Shown piece by piece: positions 43,535-51,930 of a DNA stretch of 58,990 nt. Below the pieces are notes generated by a model. It saw only the letters and a list, made by a program, of their open reading frames with translations, had not been told where the DNA came from and searched no databases. Source of the DNA: an uncultured Paracoccaceae bacterium (GTDB lineage Bacteria; Pseudomonadota; Alphaproteobacteria; Rhodobacterales; Rhodobacteraceae); contig CALKOT010000085.1 of assembly GCA_938092015.1 (NCBI GenBank), forward strand, positions 1-58,990, read 5' to 3'. Within the stretch, counting starts at the first letter, position 1, and every line of letters begins with the position of its first letter. A program made the translations under genes and the position numbers.

Positions 43535-45549
43535 CCGCGGATCCTGATCAACGCGTCGGCGGCATATGCGCCACCGGCGGTAATGATGAGCGGATTAATG
43601 TCTAACTCGTCAAGCGCAGCGGCGTGAGTTTCCGCATAGACAGACAGAGCGACCAGCGCCACAGCTGCCGCGTCCACATCCGCTTTGGGCCGCCCGCGAT
43701 AGCCAGTGAGGAGAGGGGAAAGGCGCAGCGACAGGATCGCCTCCTTCGCTTCAACGACGTTGATTGGCGGTAGAAGAGTGACAGTATCTTTCAGCAACTC
43801 CGCCGTGACACCACCTGACCCCACAGTGAGCGTCAGGCCATAGGCAGGATCGCGGGTGATGCCGAGGATCAGCTCTGCAATCGGGTTCTGCACCATTTCC
43901 TCGATTAGATATGGACCGGGCCCCATGTTGGTGGCGGCGGCCTCGATATCTTTCGCCGAAAGGTTCAGGGCGACAGCCGCCTCTTCAGTCTTATGCGCTA
44001 CGCCCAGCCGTTTTAGAGCTAGCGGGCCAGTGAGTGTCGCAGCTTTGCCTGCGGCCTCAGCCGCTGTTTCTGCTCGGGCGCCTTTCGGTGTGGCGATCCC
44101 GGCGTCGGCAAGGCGGCCTTTACCTTCTGCTTCGTCTAAGACTTGCGGCAGCGGCGCGTCTGCTGATGAGGTTTGTGGCGCCGCTGGCGCTTTCGCCGAA
44201 GCGCGATCCTCACCGCATGTTGCGGCGGCGTCAGCGGCGGCGAGGGCCTCGTTGATCCCATAAAGTGGTACGATGCCTGCCGCTACAAAATCCTTGGCGG
44301 CGGCTTCGGGCATGTTTTCGGGCATCGATGCGACGGCGGCTGCTTTGCGTCCAGTACGTCGTGCCGCTTCCTTGATCGCCGCGGTTGCTGGCCCCCAATC
44401 ATCAATTGAGCAGCGGTCGGCGCGCGGGAAATCGAAAATGAACATTGTCAGATCGAAATTTGAGGCCATGACAGCGGTAAAACACTCAGTCAGCTTGTCC
44501 TGATCGCCCCAGATAAACGTATGGTAATCGAGGGGATTGGTGATCGCGACATACTCATTCAGTGTCGCCTTGATGCGTACCTCATCGTCTTTGCTCAGAG
44601 CAGAGAAATGTAGATTTCTTGGCTCAGCTGCATCAGCGGTCAGCGAGGCTTCTCCACCAGAGCAACTGACCGAACAGATACCGCGACCGGATAGCGGGCC
44701 TGCGACGTGGAGCAGTTTCAGCGTCTCCAGAAACTCTGGCAGGCTATCGAGCAGGGGAATGCCTGCACGCTTGAAGAACGCCTGAGAGGCGGCGTCTGAT
44801 CCGGCCAAAGACGCCGTATGCGAGATCGTCGCTTGCTGCGAGGCCTCTGACCGCCCAGCCTTCAGCGCCACGATTGGCTTGCCTGTGGTCTGCACCATTT
44901 CGAAAAACGCGGCTGGATCGCCAACGCCCTCGATATAGAAGCCAATTGCCGTGACGCGATCATCCTTGGCCAAGGCCGCGCCAATTTCCGCTAACCCGGT
45001 TTGGGCCTGATTGCCGACGCAAGCCATGTAGGCGATGGGCAGGCCGCGCGCCGCCATGGTCATGTTGATCGCGATGTTGGATGATTGCGAGATGATGGCC
45101 ACCCCGCTGTCTACCCGCTCCCCGCCATGTTGATCTGGCCATAACAAAGCGCCGTCGAGGTAGTTGATCACGCCATAACAGTTTGGTCCCAGCATCGGCA
45201 TGTCACCCGCCGCAGCGACCAACGCAGCTTGTTTGTCGGTGTCATCGGTTTCGGCAAAGCCAGAGGCGAAGGAGACCGCGCCGCCTGCACCCATGGCGCT
45301 AAGCTCTCCCATCACGTCTATGCTGAGGTCGCGGTTCACGGCGACAAATGCGGCGTCAGGCGCCTCGGGCAGGACGCTGAGCGAGGGGTAGGCGGGAAAG
45401 CCTGCGATGTCGGGTTTGGATGGGTGCACTGGCCAGATCTGGCCTTCATAGCCCATCGTCTGACAGGCGCGGATGGCATTGGCCGCCCAGCCGCCGCCCA
45501 AAAGGGCGATGTGGCGAGGGCGAAATAGGCGAGTGAGGTCTTTGGTCAT
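43531..45549 (-). CDS. NDP-forming acyl-CoA synthetase (acetate-CoA ligase family)
   Basis: A 672-residue fused alpha/beta acyl-CoA synthetase. The N-terminal CoA-binding domain (RHIALLGGGWAANAIRACQTMG) is followed by Succ-CoA-ligase-like domains: GPNCYGVIN, SQSSNIAINM and the phosphohistidine region with SHTASLAGSDAA. The C-terminal ATP-grasp half begins near residue 465 (DEAEGKGRLADAGIATPKG), with PYLIEEMVQNPIAELILGI. It would form an acyl-CoA from a free acid with ATP, giving ADP and phosphate. Beside CaiD, a betaine acid such as gamma-butyrobetaine or carnitine is the natural candidate (inference). It overlaps both neighbours by four bases. Confidence 0.85.
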   Translation of the reverse strand: MTKDLTRLFRPRHIALLGGGWAANAIRACQTMGYEGQIWPVHPSKPDIAGFPAYPSLSVLPEAPDAAFVAVNRDLSIDVMGELSAMGAGGAVSFASGFAETDDTDKQAALVAAAGDMPMLGPNCYGVINYLDGALLWPDQHGGERVDSGVAIISQSSNIAINMTMAARGLPIAYMACVGNQAQTGLAEIGAALAKDDRVTAIGFYIEGVGDPAAFFEMVQTTGKPIVALKAGRSEASQQATISHTASLAGSDAASQAFFKRAGIPLLDSLPEFLETLKLLHVAGPLSGRGICSVSCSGGEASLTADAAEPRNLHFSALSKDDEVRIKATLNEYVAITNPLDYHTFIWGDQDKLTECFTAVMASNFDLTMFIFDFPRADRCSIDDWGPATAAIKEAARRTGRKAAAVASMPENMPEAAAKDFVAAGIVPLYGINEALAAADAAATCGEDRASAKAPAAPQTSSADAPLPQVLDEAEGKGRLADAGIATPKGARAETAAEAAGKAATLTGPLALKRLGVAHKTEEAAVALNLSAKDIEAAATNMGPGPYLIEEMVQNPIAELILGITRDPAYGLTLTVGSGGVTAELLKDTVTLLPPINVVEAKEAILSLRLSPLLTGYRGRPKADVDAAAVALVALSVYAETHAAALDELDINPLIITAGGAYAADALIRIRG

Positions 45550-46850
45550 GTGCTTATCTGCGGAATATGGCGCGTGATCTGGGTCAGATCTGGCGCGATG
45601 GGAAGGTCGAGAAGGGCTGTGATCAGGGCGTCCGCGTCCACTTTTTCTGGCGCGCAGGAACGAAGCTTGGCGACGAAATCTGCGCGGTCCATAGGCGCAT
45701 CTGGACCACCGCGCATACGGACGGCGCGGCGGTTGATAGTCTCGCCCGTTGTCAGCCGGATTGTGATCTCCTCAGGATCGGCTGGGTCGAGATCAACGTC
45801 GCTTTGCGCTTTGCCAGTTGAGGCGAAATCAACCTTGGCGGCCAGCGCTATTACTTCAGGTCGGTGGATCGCAGAATTGCTGAAATCGCCGGGGGTTACA
45901 GTTCCGAACATCAAAGCCACTGCAGCGCAGTAGGAAGGGGAAAACCGGGCCTGATCCGGTGTTTCTGGAGTATCGTAGATCAAGATCGCGGCGTTGCGCG
46001 GCGGAGAGCGGAGGGTGATCGCTTGAATCATCTTCGGCTCTAGGTCGGAGGACAGCTTAACTAGCACATCAACGATACGGGATAAGTATCCGCAACAGGG
46101 CCAGGGCTTGGCGATCAATCCAAAGGTTTCGATCAGGAACGGCTCACCGGGTGGGCCTGAAGGTGATTTGACCGCTGTGCCACTGCCGCCGGTCAACGCG
46201 GCAAAGCCCTGCGGTCCCCAGATCGTCTCTGCCCTTGCATCCATACCTGCAGCAGCCAGTTGTGCAGCCTGCAAGCCGGTTTGCGCGGCGAAACCTACAT
46301 TCATCGGTTTGGCGCCGGATCCGAACTGCGCCTTGATCCCCGACGCCGTGCCTGCAGCGATGGAAAGGGCGGTTAGCATCTGATTTGCATCTAGCCCCAG
46401 TGCGCGGCCCGCGGATGCGGCAGCGCCGAAGGTTCCAAGGGTCGCGGTGGCTTGCCAGCCTATCTCGTAATGCCCGGGGTTCACGACCTCGCCGAGGCGA
46501 TCCATCGCCTCTAACCCAACCAGATAAACTTCGATTGCATCTGCGCCGCTGAGTTCTGGGAAGCTGAGCACCACGGGGACCAGCACGGTAGACGGATGAC
46601 CGATGGAGGGTGGGTCGTAATCATCGAAATCCAGCGCATGGCCAGCAACGGCCAGCGCCATGGCGCGGCCAGCGCGGGTCGGCGCGGCGATGGCGGCGGC
46701 GGCTTTTGCAGCAGGTTCATCATGGGCGCCAAGGATGGAGGCGATGGTGTCGATGAACGCGTCCTGCGCCCGGTCGAGGATCGGTTCTGGGGCGGTGACC
46801 GGTCCAGCGGCCCAGGCGGCGAAGTCGCGCCAGTATTCGTCTGGCGTCAT
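45546..46850 (-). CDS. MmgE/PrpD-family protein
   Basis: A 434-residue protein of the MmgE/PrpD fold (2-methylcitrate dehydratase, cis-aconitate decarboxylase and related enzymes). It has AVAGHALDFDDYDPPSIGHPSTVLVP near the N-terminus and GSGAKPMNVGFAAQTGLQAAQLAAAGMDA. The usual H-x-NG-type loop is represented by FGSGAKPMNVGFA. Its substrate, presumably a hydroxy-di/tricarboxylate or related acid, is unknown. I chose ATG 46850, which overlaps the sulfatase stop by four bases (ATGA), over ATG 46871. Confidence 0.82.
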   Translation of the reverse strand: MTPDEYWRDFAAWAAGPVTAPEPILDRAQDAFIDTIASILGAHDEPAAKAAAAIAAPTRAGRAMALAVAGHALDFDDYDPPSIGHPSTVLVPVVLSFPELSGADAIEVYLVGLEAMDRLGEVVNPGHYEIGWQATATLGTFGAAASAGRALGLDANQMLTALSIAAGTASGIKAQFGSGAKPMNVGFAAQTGLQAAQLAAAGMDARAETIWGPQGFAALTGGSGTAVKSPSGPPGEPFLIETFGLIAKPWPCCGYLSRIVDVLVKLSSDLEPKMIQAITLRSPPRNAAILIYDTPETPDQARFSPSYCAAVALMFGTVTPGDFSNSAIHRPEVIALAAKVDFASTGKAQSDVDLDPADPEEITIRLTTGETINRRAVRMRGGPDAPMDRADFVAKLRSCAPEKVDADALITALLDLPIAPDLTQITRHIPQIST

Positions 46851-48439
46851 CGGTCCCCCTCCATCCCCCATTGGCGGGCTAACTCAGTGGAGAGAGCCGA
46901 CCAGTCACGAACGCCGATGCTGTCCGCCCATGCGTGATACTGTTTTGACAGGGCGGCGACCCGGGTTTGTTCACCCACGACCAGATCGGACAGCTCTGTC
47001 CTATCCTCATCCATCTGGTAAAGTTCCCATGCTTGCCCATGGCGGCGGACAAGCTTCCATTCGCTGGCGCGGATCGCGACGTTGCCTTCATGCTCCCAAT
47101 ATATCGGTTGCTCACGGGCCCACTCGCCACCTGTGAGCAGCGTAGTGAGATCTTCGCCGTCTAGTGCTTGCAGTTCTTGACCGCCCAACTCAGACGGGTA
47201 GGGCGAGCCAGAAGCAGCGAGAAGTGTGGGCAGGATGTCGACCACATGGCACGGCTCATGTGCCTTTAGCGGGGCTGTGATCCGATCCGGCCAATGGGCG
47301 ATCAGCGGCGTCGATATTCCGCCCTCATGCACCCAGTGCTTGAACGACCGGAAAGGCGCGTTTGAGGCGTTGGCCCACGGGAGGTCGTAGGACATGAACG
47401 TCTCACGCCCGCCCGGCGCCAGATCTGGGCGATTGCCTATCTGCATGACAGACCCGTCATGGTTCTGGCGGGGGTAGAAGCGGGCCCAGCCATCCTCTTC
47501 CATCAATTCAGCGCAGCCGCCATTGTCCGAGAGGAAGAGGATCAGGGTGTTATCCAGCTGTCCCTTCGCCTCCAGCGTCTCCATCACCTTGCCGATGCCG
47601 CGGTCCATCTGTTCGACCATCGCGGCGTAGGTCGCCATGCGATCGGCTTCCCAGTCTTTGTTGGCCACGCTTGTGAAGGGCGTCGCGTCGGCGTCGCGGG
47701 GGGAGATGTTCCATGGCTGGCGGAGGAGGCGTTTGCCGTTCAACTCCTCATGACGCGCGGTGCGGATCGCGTCCCAGCCCTTGTCGTAAACACCGTCATA
47801 GCGGGCGATGTCATCCGCGCGGGCATGAAGCGGCCAGTGTGGGGCGGTGTAGGCGAGGTAGAGGAAAAATGGGTCCTCCGCTCGCTGGATCATGTCGCAG
47901 GCGGCGTCGGTGATTGCGTCGGTGAAGTAGAAATCGTCTGACGTAATTTCGACCCTTCCATCATCACGAAGAATGCAGTGAGGGGAGAAGAAGCTGCATG
48001 CGCCATCGACCATGCCATAGAATTCATCGAAGCCCCGTTGGCGAGGTGTGGGGTGTGTCAGATCACCGATGCGCCAATTGTCGACGTCTCGTGGGTCGAA
48101 GTCGCCGCCCACATGCCATTTGCCTGACATGAGGGTCTTGTACCCAGCGGGCCGCAGACACTCGGCAATCGTAGCCGCATCATTCCTGAGATATCCTTGA
48201 TAAGCGGGCGAACCGAGGTTGGCGCCCATATGGCCGATGCCTGCCTTATGTGGATAAAGGCCAGTCAGTAAAGATGCGCGCGTCGGGCAGCAGCGGGCGC
48301 AGTTGTACATTGCTGACAGCGCCGCGCCGTTCGCGGCCATGAGGTCGATGTTGGGGGTTCGGATTTCTGAGCCAAAGCAGCCGATATCGGAAAACCCCAA
48401 ATCATCGGCGAGAATTAGGATGATGTTCGGCTTGGTCAT
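46847..48439 (-). CDS. Type I sulfatase (arylsulfatase family)
   Basis: A 530-residue sulfatase hydrolysing a sulfate ester. The active-site motif is Cys50-Cys-Pro-Thr-Arg54 followed by ASLLTG, the C-x-P-x-R signature whose first Cys becomes formylglycine. Metal ligands Asp12-Asp13 (LILADDLGFSDIG) and the FLSDNGG block are present, with LMSGKWHVGG. No signal peptide is seen, so it is probably cytoplasmic. The maturase is not in the window. Its place inside a carnitine-type operon, overlapping MmgE/PrpD by four bases, suggests a sulfated substrate that feeds that pathway (inference). Confidence 0.9.
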   Translation of the reverse strand: MTKPNIILILADDLGFSDIGCFGSEIRTPNIDLMAANGAALSAMYNCARCCPTRASLLTGLYPHKAGIGHMGANLGSPAYQGYLRNDAATIAECLRPAGYKTLMSGKWHVGGDFDPRDVDNWRIGDLTHPTPRQRGFDEFYGMVDGACSFFSPHCILRDDGRVEITSDDFYFTDAITDAACDMIQRAEDPFFLYLAYTAPHWPLHARADDIARYDGVYDKGWDAIRTARHEELNGKRLLRQPWNISPRDADATPFTSVANKDWEADRMATYAAMVEQMDRGIGKVMETLEAKGQLDNTLILFLSDNGGCAELMEEDGWARFYPRQNHDGSVMQIGNRPDLAPGGRETFMSYDLPWANASNAPFRSFKHWVHEGGISTPLIAHWPDRITAPLKAHEPCHVVDILPTLLAASGSPYPSELGGQELQALDGEDLTTLLTGGEWAREQPIYWEHEGNVAIRASEWKLVRRHGQAWELYQMDEDRTELSDLVVGEQTRVAALSKQYHAWADSIGVRDWSALSTELARQWGMEGDR

Positions 48440-48509
48440 GGGCGGTAGTGAACGGCTCTGTAAGCCGTGTGCTCCGCAGGGGATATTTTCAGACCAAAGA
48501 TGAAGAGGG

Positions 48510-49409
48510 TCATAGCGCTATCTTATCATCGTTGATGAACGCGGCGACTTCCCCAAGCGATAGATCCGCTTCTGGGATGTTGTAGTATTCGAAGACGTGC
48601 CAAAGGCTGTCCCAAAGCCTCAAGTCAGCATGTGCGCCCGCCTCGCGAATGGCGCGAGCTAGCGCAGCGCATTGGCCTGCGAAGCGGTCGCGTGTACCAG
48701 TAGTGATCAGCGTGGGCGGCCAGTCTGCGTTGAAATTATTGTAGATGGGGGAGATTTCGGGATTGATCTTTTCCAAGTCGCCCGCGTAGGCGACGGGAAC
48801 TGCATCGACGAGGTGCGGTGAGAGGAAAGGGTCATCTGGCGCCGTGTGCGGATCAAACTCTTCTGTCATGTCGGCGGCGGGGGAGAGGAGCGCGAGCTTT
48901 TCCGGCGTTGCACCGTTGCGGATCAATCGGATTGCAAGCGTCAGCGCCAAGTTTCCACCCGCGCTTTCGCCCGTGATGGTCAGAGGCGCGGCCATCGTTT
49001 TCGCCACCGCCTCAACATCATCCAGTGCGGCAGGGAAAGGGTTTTCAGGGGCGAGGCGGTAGGCAGGGGAAATCACTGCGCGCCCTGTCATCGCGGCGAG
49101 TTTACCGCTGATCATCAGGTCCTCTACCGGTCCGCCGGTGATAAAACCGCCACCGAAGAGATAGAGGATATCTGGGCCATCGCCGTGCTGATCTGGCGTG
49201 ATGACCAGACAGGAAACGCCACCGATCTCACGCCAGCCCAGCGTTAGGCCCCACTTGGCGACCAACTCTGGCATTGCAGCATTCGCCTCAGCCCGAATGT
49301 CTCGGCGCATTTGCGGCAGCAGCGCTGGATCATAGTGTGAGACGTCGCGATTGGCTGGGTCAGCAGCCATCGCCAACGCTTCTGGGCTGGTGCGGTAACG
49401 ATGGGTCAT
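48510..49409 (-). CDS. Alpha/beta hydrolase, HSL-type esterase
   Basis: A 299-residue hormone-sensitive-lipase-type esterase. The nucleophile elbow is GESAGGNLALTLA; the triad would be completed by an Asp in TRDRFAGQ and the His in SLWHVFEYY. The oxyanion-hole motif HGGG of the family is FGGG here (LYLFGGGFITGG), a noticeable change at the first residue. It begins at the ACAD stop (TGATG) and is 70 bases upstream of the sulfatase. It may cleave an O-acyl ester such as an acylcarnitine (inference). Confidence 0.82.
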   Translation of the reverse strand: MTHRYRTSPEALAMAADPANRDVSHYDPALLPQMRRDIRAEANAAMPELVAKWGLTLGWREIGGVSCLVITPDQHGDGPDILYLFGGGFITGGPVEDLMISGKLAAMTGRAVISPAYRLAPENPFPAALDDVEAVAKTMAAPLTITGESAGGNLALTLAIRLIRNGATPEKLALLSPAADMTEEFDPHTAPDDPFLSPHLVDAVPVAYAGDLEKINPEISPIYNNFNADWPPTLITTGTRDRFAGQCAALARAIREAGAHADLRLWDSLWHVFEYYNIPEADLSLGEVAAFINDDKIAL

Positions 49410-50569
49410 CAGGCGCCGAGCGGCCTTAACATGTCGCGGCTAATGATGTGGCGCTGTATTTCGGATGTGCCGTCCCAGATGCGTTCGACTCGCGCGTCCC
49501 GCCAGAACCGGGCGAGGGGCAGATCATCCATCAAACCCAGGCCGCCATGGATCTGAATGGCGGCGTCGGTGACCCTCGCCAGCATTTCTGTCGCATAAAG
49601 TTTGGCCGATGCGATTTCGCGGTTTGCAGGCAGGTTTTCGTCCAAACGGTTCGCCGCTGTTAGCGTCAGCAAGTCTGCTGCATCGATTTCTGTGATCATG
49701 TCCGCCAGCTGAAAGCTGACGCCCTGAAATTTGCCGATCTGCTGACCGAATTGCTTACGCTCAGCGGAATAGTTCAGCGCATAGTCAAACGCTCGACGCG
49801 CCCGGCCGACGGAGTTCGTAGCGACCGTCAGGCGCGTGGCGTAGAGCCAGGTGTTCATGACGGCGAAACCACCATCAACTTCGCCTAGGACAGCGCTGTC
49901 AGGCAGGCGGCAGTCGTCAAACTCCAGCACCATGTTTTTGTAACCACGATGGCTGACGGAGTTATAGCCATGGCGGATAGTAAAACCGGGATGGCCGCGG
50001 TCCACGAGGAAAGCCGTAATACGTTTCTTCGGCCCTTTATCTGTCATGTCCTCGCCAGTGGCGATGAAAACGATGATGAAATCAGCATGATCAGCGCCTG
50101 AGATGAAGTGCTTTGTTCCATTCACAACCCAATCGCCGCCATCGCGTTTGGCGAAGCACTTCATCCCGCGCACATCTGAACCCGCATCTGGTTCGGTCAT
50201 CGCCAGCGCATCCATCCGCTCGCCTCTAACGGCGGGCAACAGGTAGCGTTCGATCTGCTCACCCTCACAGGCCATCAGAATGTTTTGGGGGCGGCCAAAG
50301 AAGTGGCAAAGCGCCATGGAGCCGCGCCCGAGTTCCCTCTCAACCAGTGTGAATTCCAGATGATTCAGGCCAGCGCCACCGACGCTTTCTGGGAAGTTGC
50401 AGGCGTAAAAACCTGTCTCGATGCACTTCTGTTTGATTTCTTGCGCGACGTCGGGATCGACCTCATTTGTGCGTTCAACTTCGTCTTCATGTGGATAAAT
50501 CTCGTTCTCAACAAATGAACGGACGGTGGAGACGATCATCTCCTGCTCTTCAGTCAGGCCAAACTGCAT
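49409..50569 (-). CDS. Acyl-CoA dehydrogenase
   Basis: A 386-residue FAD enzyme of the ACAD family. It has GFYACNFPESVGGAGL, AMTEPDAGSDVRGM (flavin/substrate segment), GTKHFISGADHADF and the C-terminal ARVERIWDGTSEIQRHIISR. The position of the MCAD catalytic Glu (I-Y-E-G-T) is Asp here (IWDGT), and no Glu is seen at the alternative IVD-type position. Beside caiD it may oxidise gamma-butyrobetainyl-CoA (inference). I chose ATG 50569, which has GAAGGAAA upstream and the conserved MQFGLTEEQEMI; a longer ATG at 50626 overlaps the PNPOx-type gene. Confidence 0.88.
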   Translation of the reverse strand: MQFGLTEEQEMIVSTVRSFVENEIYPHEDEVERTNEVDPDVAQEIKQKCIETGFYACNFPESVGGAGLNHLEFTLVERELGRGSMALCHFFGRPQNILMACEGEQIERYLLPAVRGERMDALAMTEPDAGSDVRGMKCFAKRDGGDWVVNGTKHFISGADHADFIIVFIATGEDMTDKGPKKRITAFLVDRGHPGFTIRHGYNSVSHRGYKNMVLEFDDCRLPDSAVLGEVDGGFAVMNTWLYATRLTVATNSVGRARRAFDYALNYSAERKQFGQQIGKFQGVSFQLADMITEIDAADLLTLTAANRLDENLPANREIASAKLYATEMLARVTDAAIQIHGGLGLMDDLPLARFWRDARVERIWDGTSEIQRHIISRDMLRPLGA

Positions 50570-50579
50570 GGGATTTCCT

Positions 50580-51170
50580 TCAACGGTGAGGATCTGTTTC
50601 AGGAAGGATGTCGCGAATGTACTCACGATCCTTCCAATCAGGTTTCATCAACGGCTTGTCCGCCTCTGGCAGGTAGGGGGAGGGCGCATTGGCACCAAGA
50701 TTAGGGATGTAGCGGGGGCAATTGGGAAAAATCTCTCGCGCCTCAAGCCGCAGCATCATCTTTGCGCCGGGGAAGTCCGCCAGTCGCGGGTGATCGCGGA
50801 TGATTGTAGCGTCACCGTTAACCCGCAGACGGGTTGAGCCGTCAAAGCGGATGAACAGTAACCCGCAGGCTGGGCTTTTCAGGATGTTACCGGTGCTGCG
50901 ATACATCGAGTTGCCGTCGAAATCCGGCCATTCCAGCATCGTGGGGCCGGTGACCCGAACGAACCCTGAAGGCCCGCCCTTGAACGAACAATCAACGCTG
51001 CCCGCATGGGCCGTGGCGAGAATGAAGAACGGTGCTTCTTGGATCAGCGCCTTTTGGTCGTCGCCGAATTCTGGCAGGCGACGATGCGTCTCAAGTGCGT
51101 CCGCGACGCGCCGCCCATCAAATTCGTCCTGCAGCGTGCGATGACCTTCGTGAAACATGCTGTTTGTCAT
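50580..51170 (-). CDS. Pyridoxamine 5'-phosphate oxidase-fold flavoprotein
   Basis: A 196-residue protein of the split beta-barrel, PNPOx-like FMN-binding family. It shows FFILATAHAGSVDCSFKGGPSGFVRV, TGNILKSPACGLLFIRFDG and RLRVNGDATIIRDH, typical of the general-stress/FMN-binding subgroup and not of true PdxH. The reaction is unknown. It starts one base after the SDR stop and ends ten bases before the acyl-CoA dehydrogenase start, so it sits within the operon. Confidence 0.82.
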   Translation of the reverse strand: MTNSMFHEGHRTLQDEFDGRRVADALETHRRLPEFGDDQKALIQEAPFFILATAHAGSVDCSFKGGPSGFVRVTGPTMLEWPDFDGNSMYRSTGNILKSPACGLLFIRFDGSTRLRVNGDATIIRDHPRLADFPGAKMMLRLEAREIFPNCPRYIPNLGANAPSPYLPEADKPLMKPDWKDREYIRDILPETDPHR

Positions 51171-51171
51171 C

Positions 51172-51930
51172 TCATGCCTCCGGGTTCACGATGTAGCCAT
51201 CAACGCTGAGCGCCTGACCTGTGATGTAGCGACCTTGCTCAGACGCCAGAAAAACAGCCATGTTGGCGATATCTGCGCCCTCGACAAAGGTGCGGAGCGC
51301 GACACCCGAGGTATAGCCAGCCCGGACATCCGCCTCCGCCACGCCTTTCGTGGCCGCCTCGCGCGCGATCACCCCATCCATGCGCGGGCCGGAAACGGAG
51401 CCTGGGCAGATCGCATTCGCCCGCGCGCCGTGCGGCCCGAGTTCCAGCGCGAGAGTTTTCGCCAACCCAATCACCGCCCATTTCGATGCGCAATAAGGTG
51501 AGCGGTTGGAATAGCCGTGCAAACCAGCGGTAGAGGATGTGATGGTGATTGACCCAGCCCCGCGCGTCTTCATGCCCGGTGCGGCGTGTTTTGCAAACAG
51601 AAAGGCCGCATCGAGGTTCACGGCGGTGCAGGCGCGCCAATCTGCGAGGCTGATATCCTCAACCGGCGCGGTGGGGCCTGAGGTGCCTGCGTTGGCGCAT
51701 AGGATGTGGACCTCGCCGAGATCAGCGTAGAGCGCTTTGATGGCCTCTTCGTCCGTGACATCGAAGCAGGATTTGCCCCAAGTGGCGGGGCAGGCGTCCA
51801 GCGCCGCCTGATCCACATCGACGATATGAGGGACCGCACCAGCATCAGCGAAAGCCGTCGCCATCGCGTGGCCAACACCAGAGGCGCCGCCCGTGATTAG
51901 GGCTGTCTGACCACTCAGTTTCGCCGTCAT
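51172..51930 (-). CDS. Short-chain dehydrogenase/reductase
   Basis: A 252-residue classical SDR. The cofactor motif is TGGASGVGHAMA (T-G-x3-G-x-G), NAG is in ILCANAGTSG, and the catalytic residues Ser-Tyr-Lys appear as TITSSTAGLHG and SPYCASKWA. It is probably an oxidoreductase for a 3-hydroxyacyl or alcohol intermediate of the locus. It overlaps the fused carnitine dehydrogenase gene by four bases. Confidence 0.9.
   Translation of the reverse strand: MTAKLSGQTALITGGASGVGHAMATAFADAGAVPHIVDVDQAALDACPATWGKSCFDVTDEEAIKALYADLGEVHILCANAGTSGPTAPVEDISLADWRACTAVNLDAAFLFAKHAAPGMKTRGAGSITITSSTAGLHGYSNRSPYCASKWAVIGLAKTLALELGPHGARANAICPGSVSGPRMDGVIAREAATKGVAEADVRAGYTSGVALRTFVEGADIANMAVFLASEQGRYITGQALSVDGYIVNPEA

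Noticed and set aside
50526-50626. Longer N-terminus for the acyl-CoA dehydrogenase (ATG 50626)
   Set aside because: It would overlap the upstream gene by 47 bases, and the ribosome site and family similarity point to ATG 50569.
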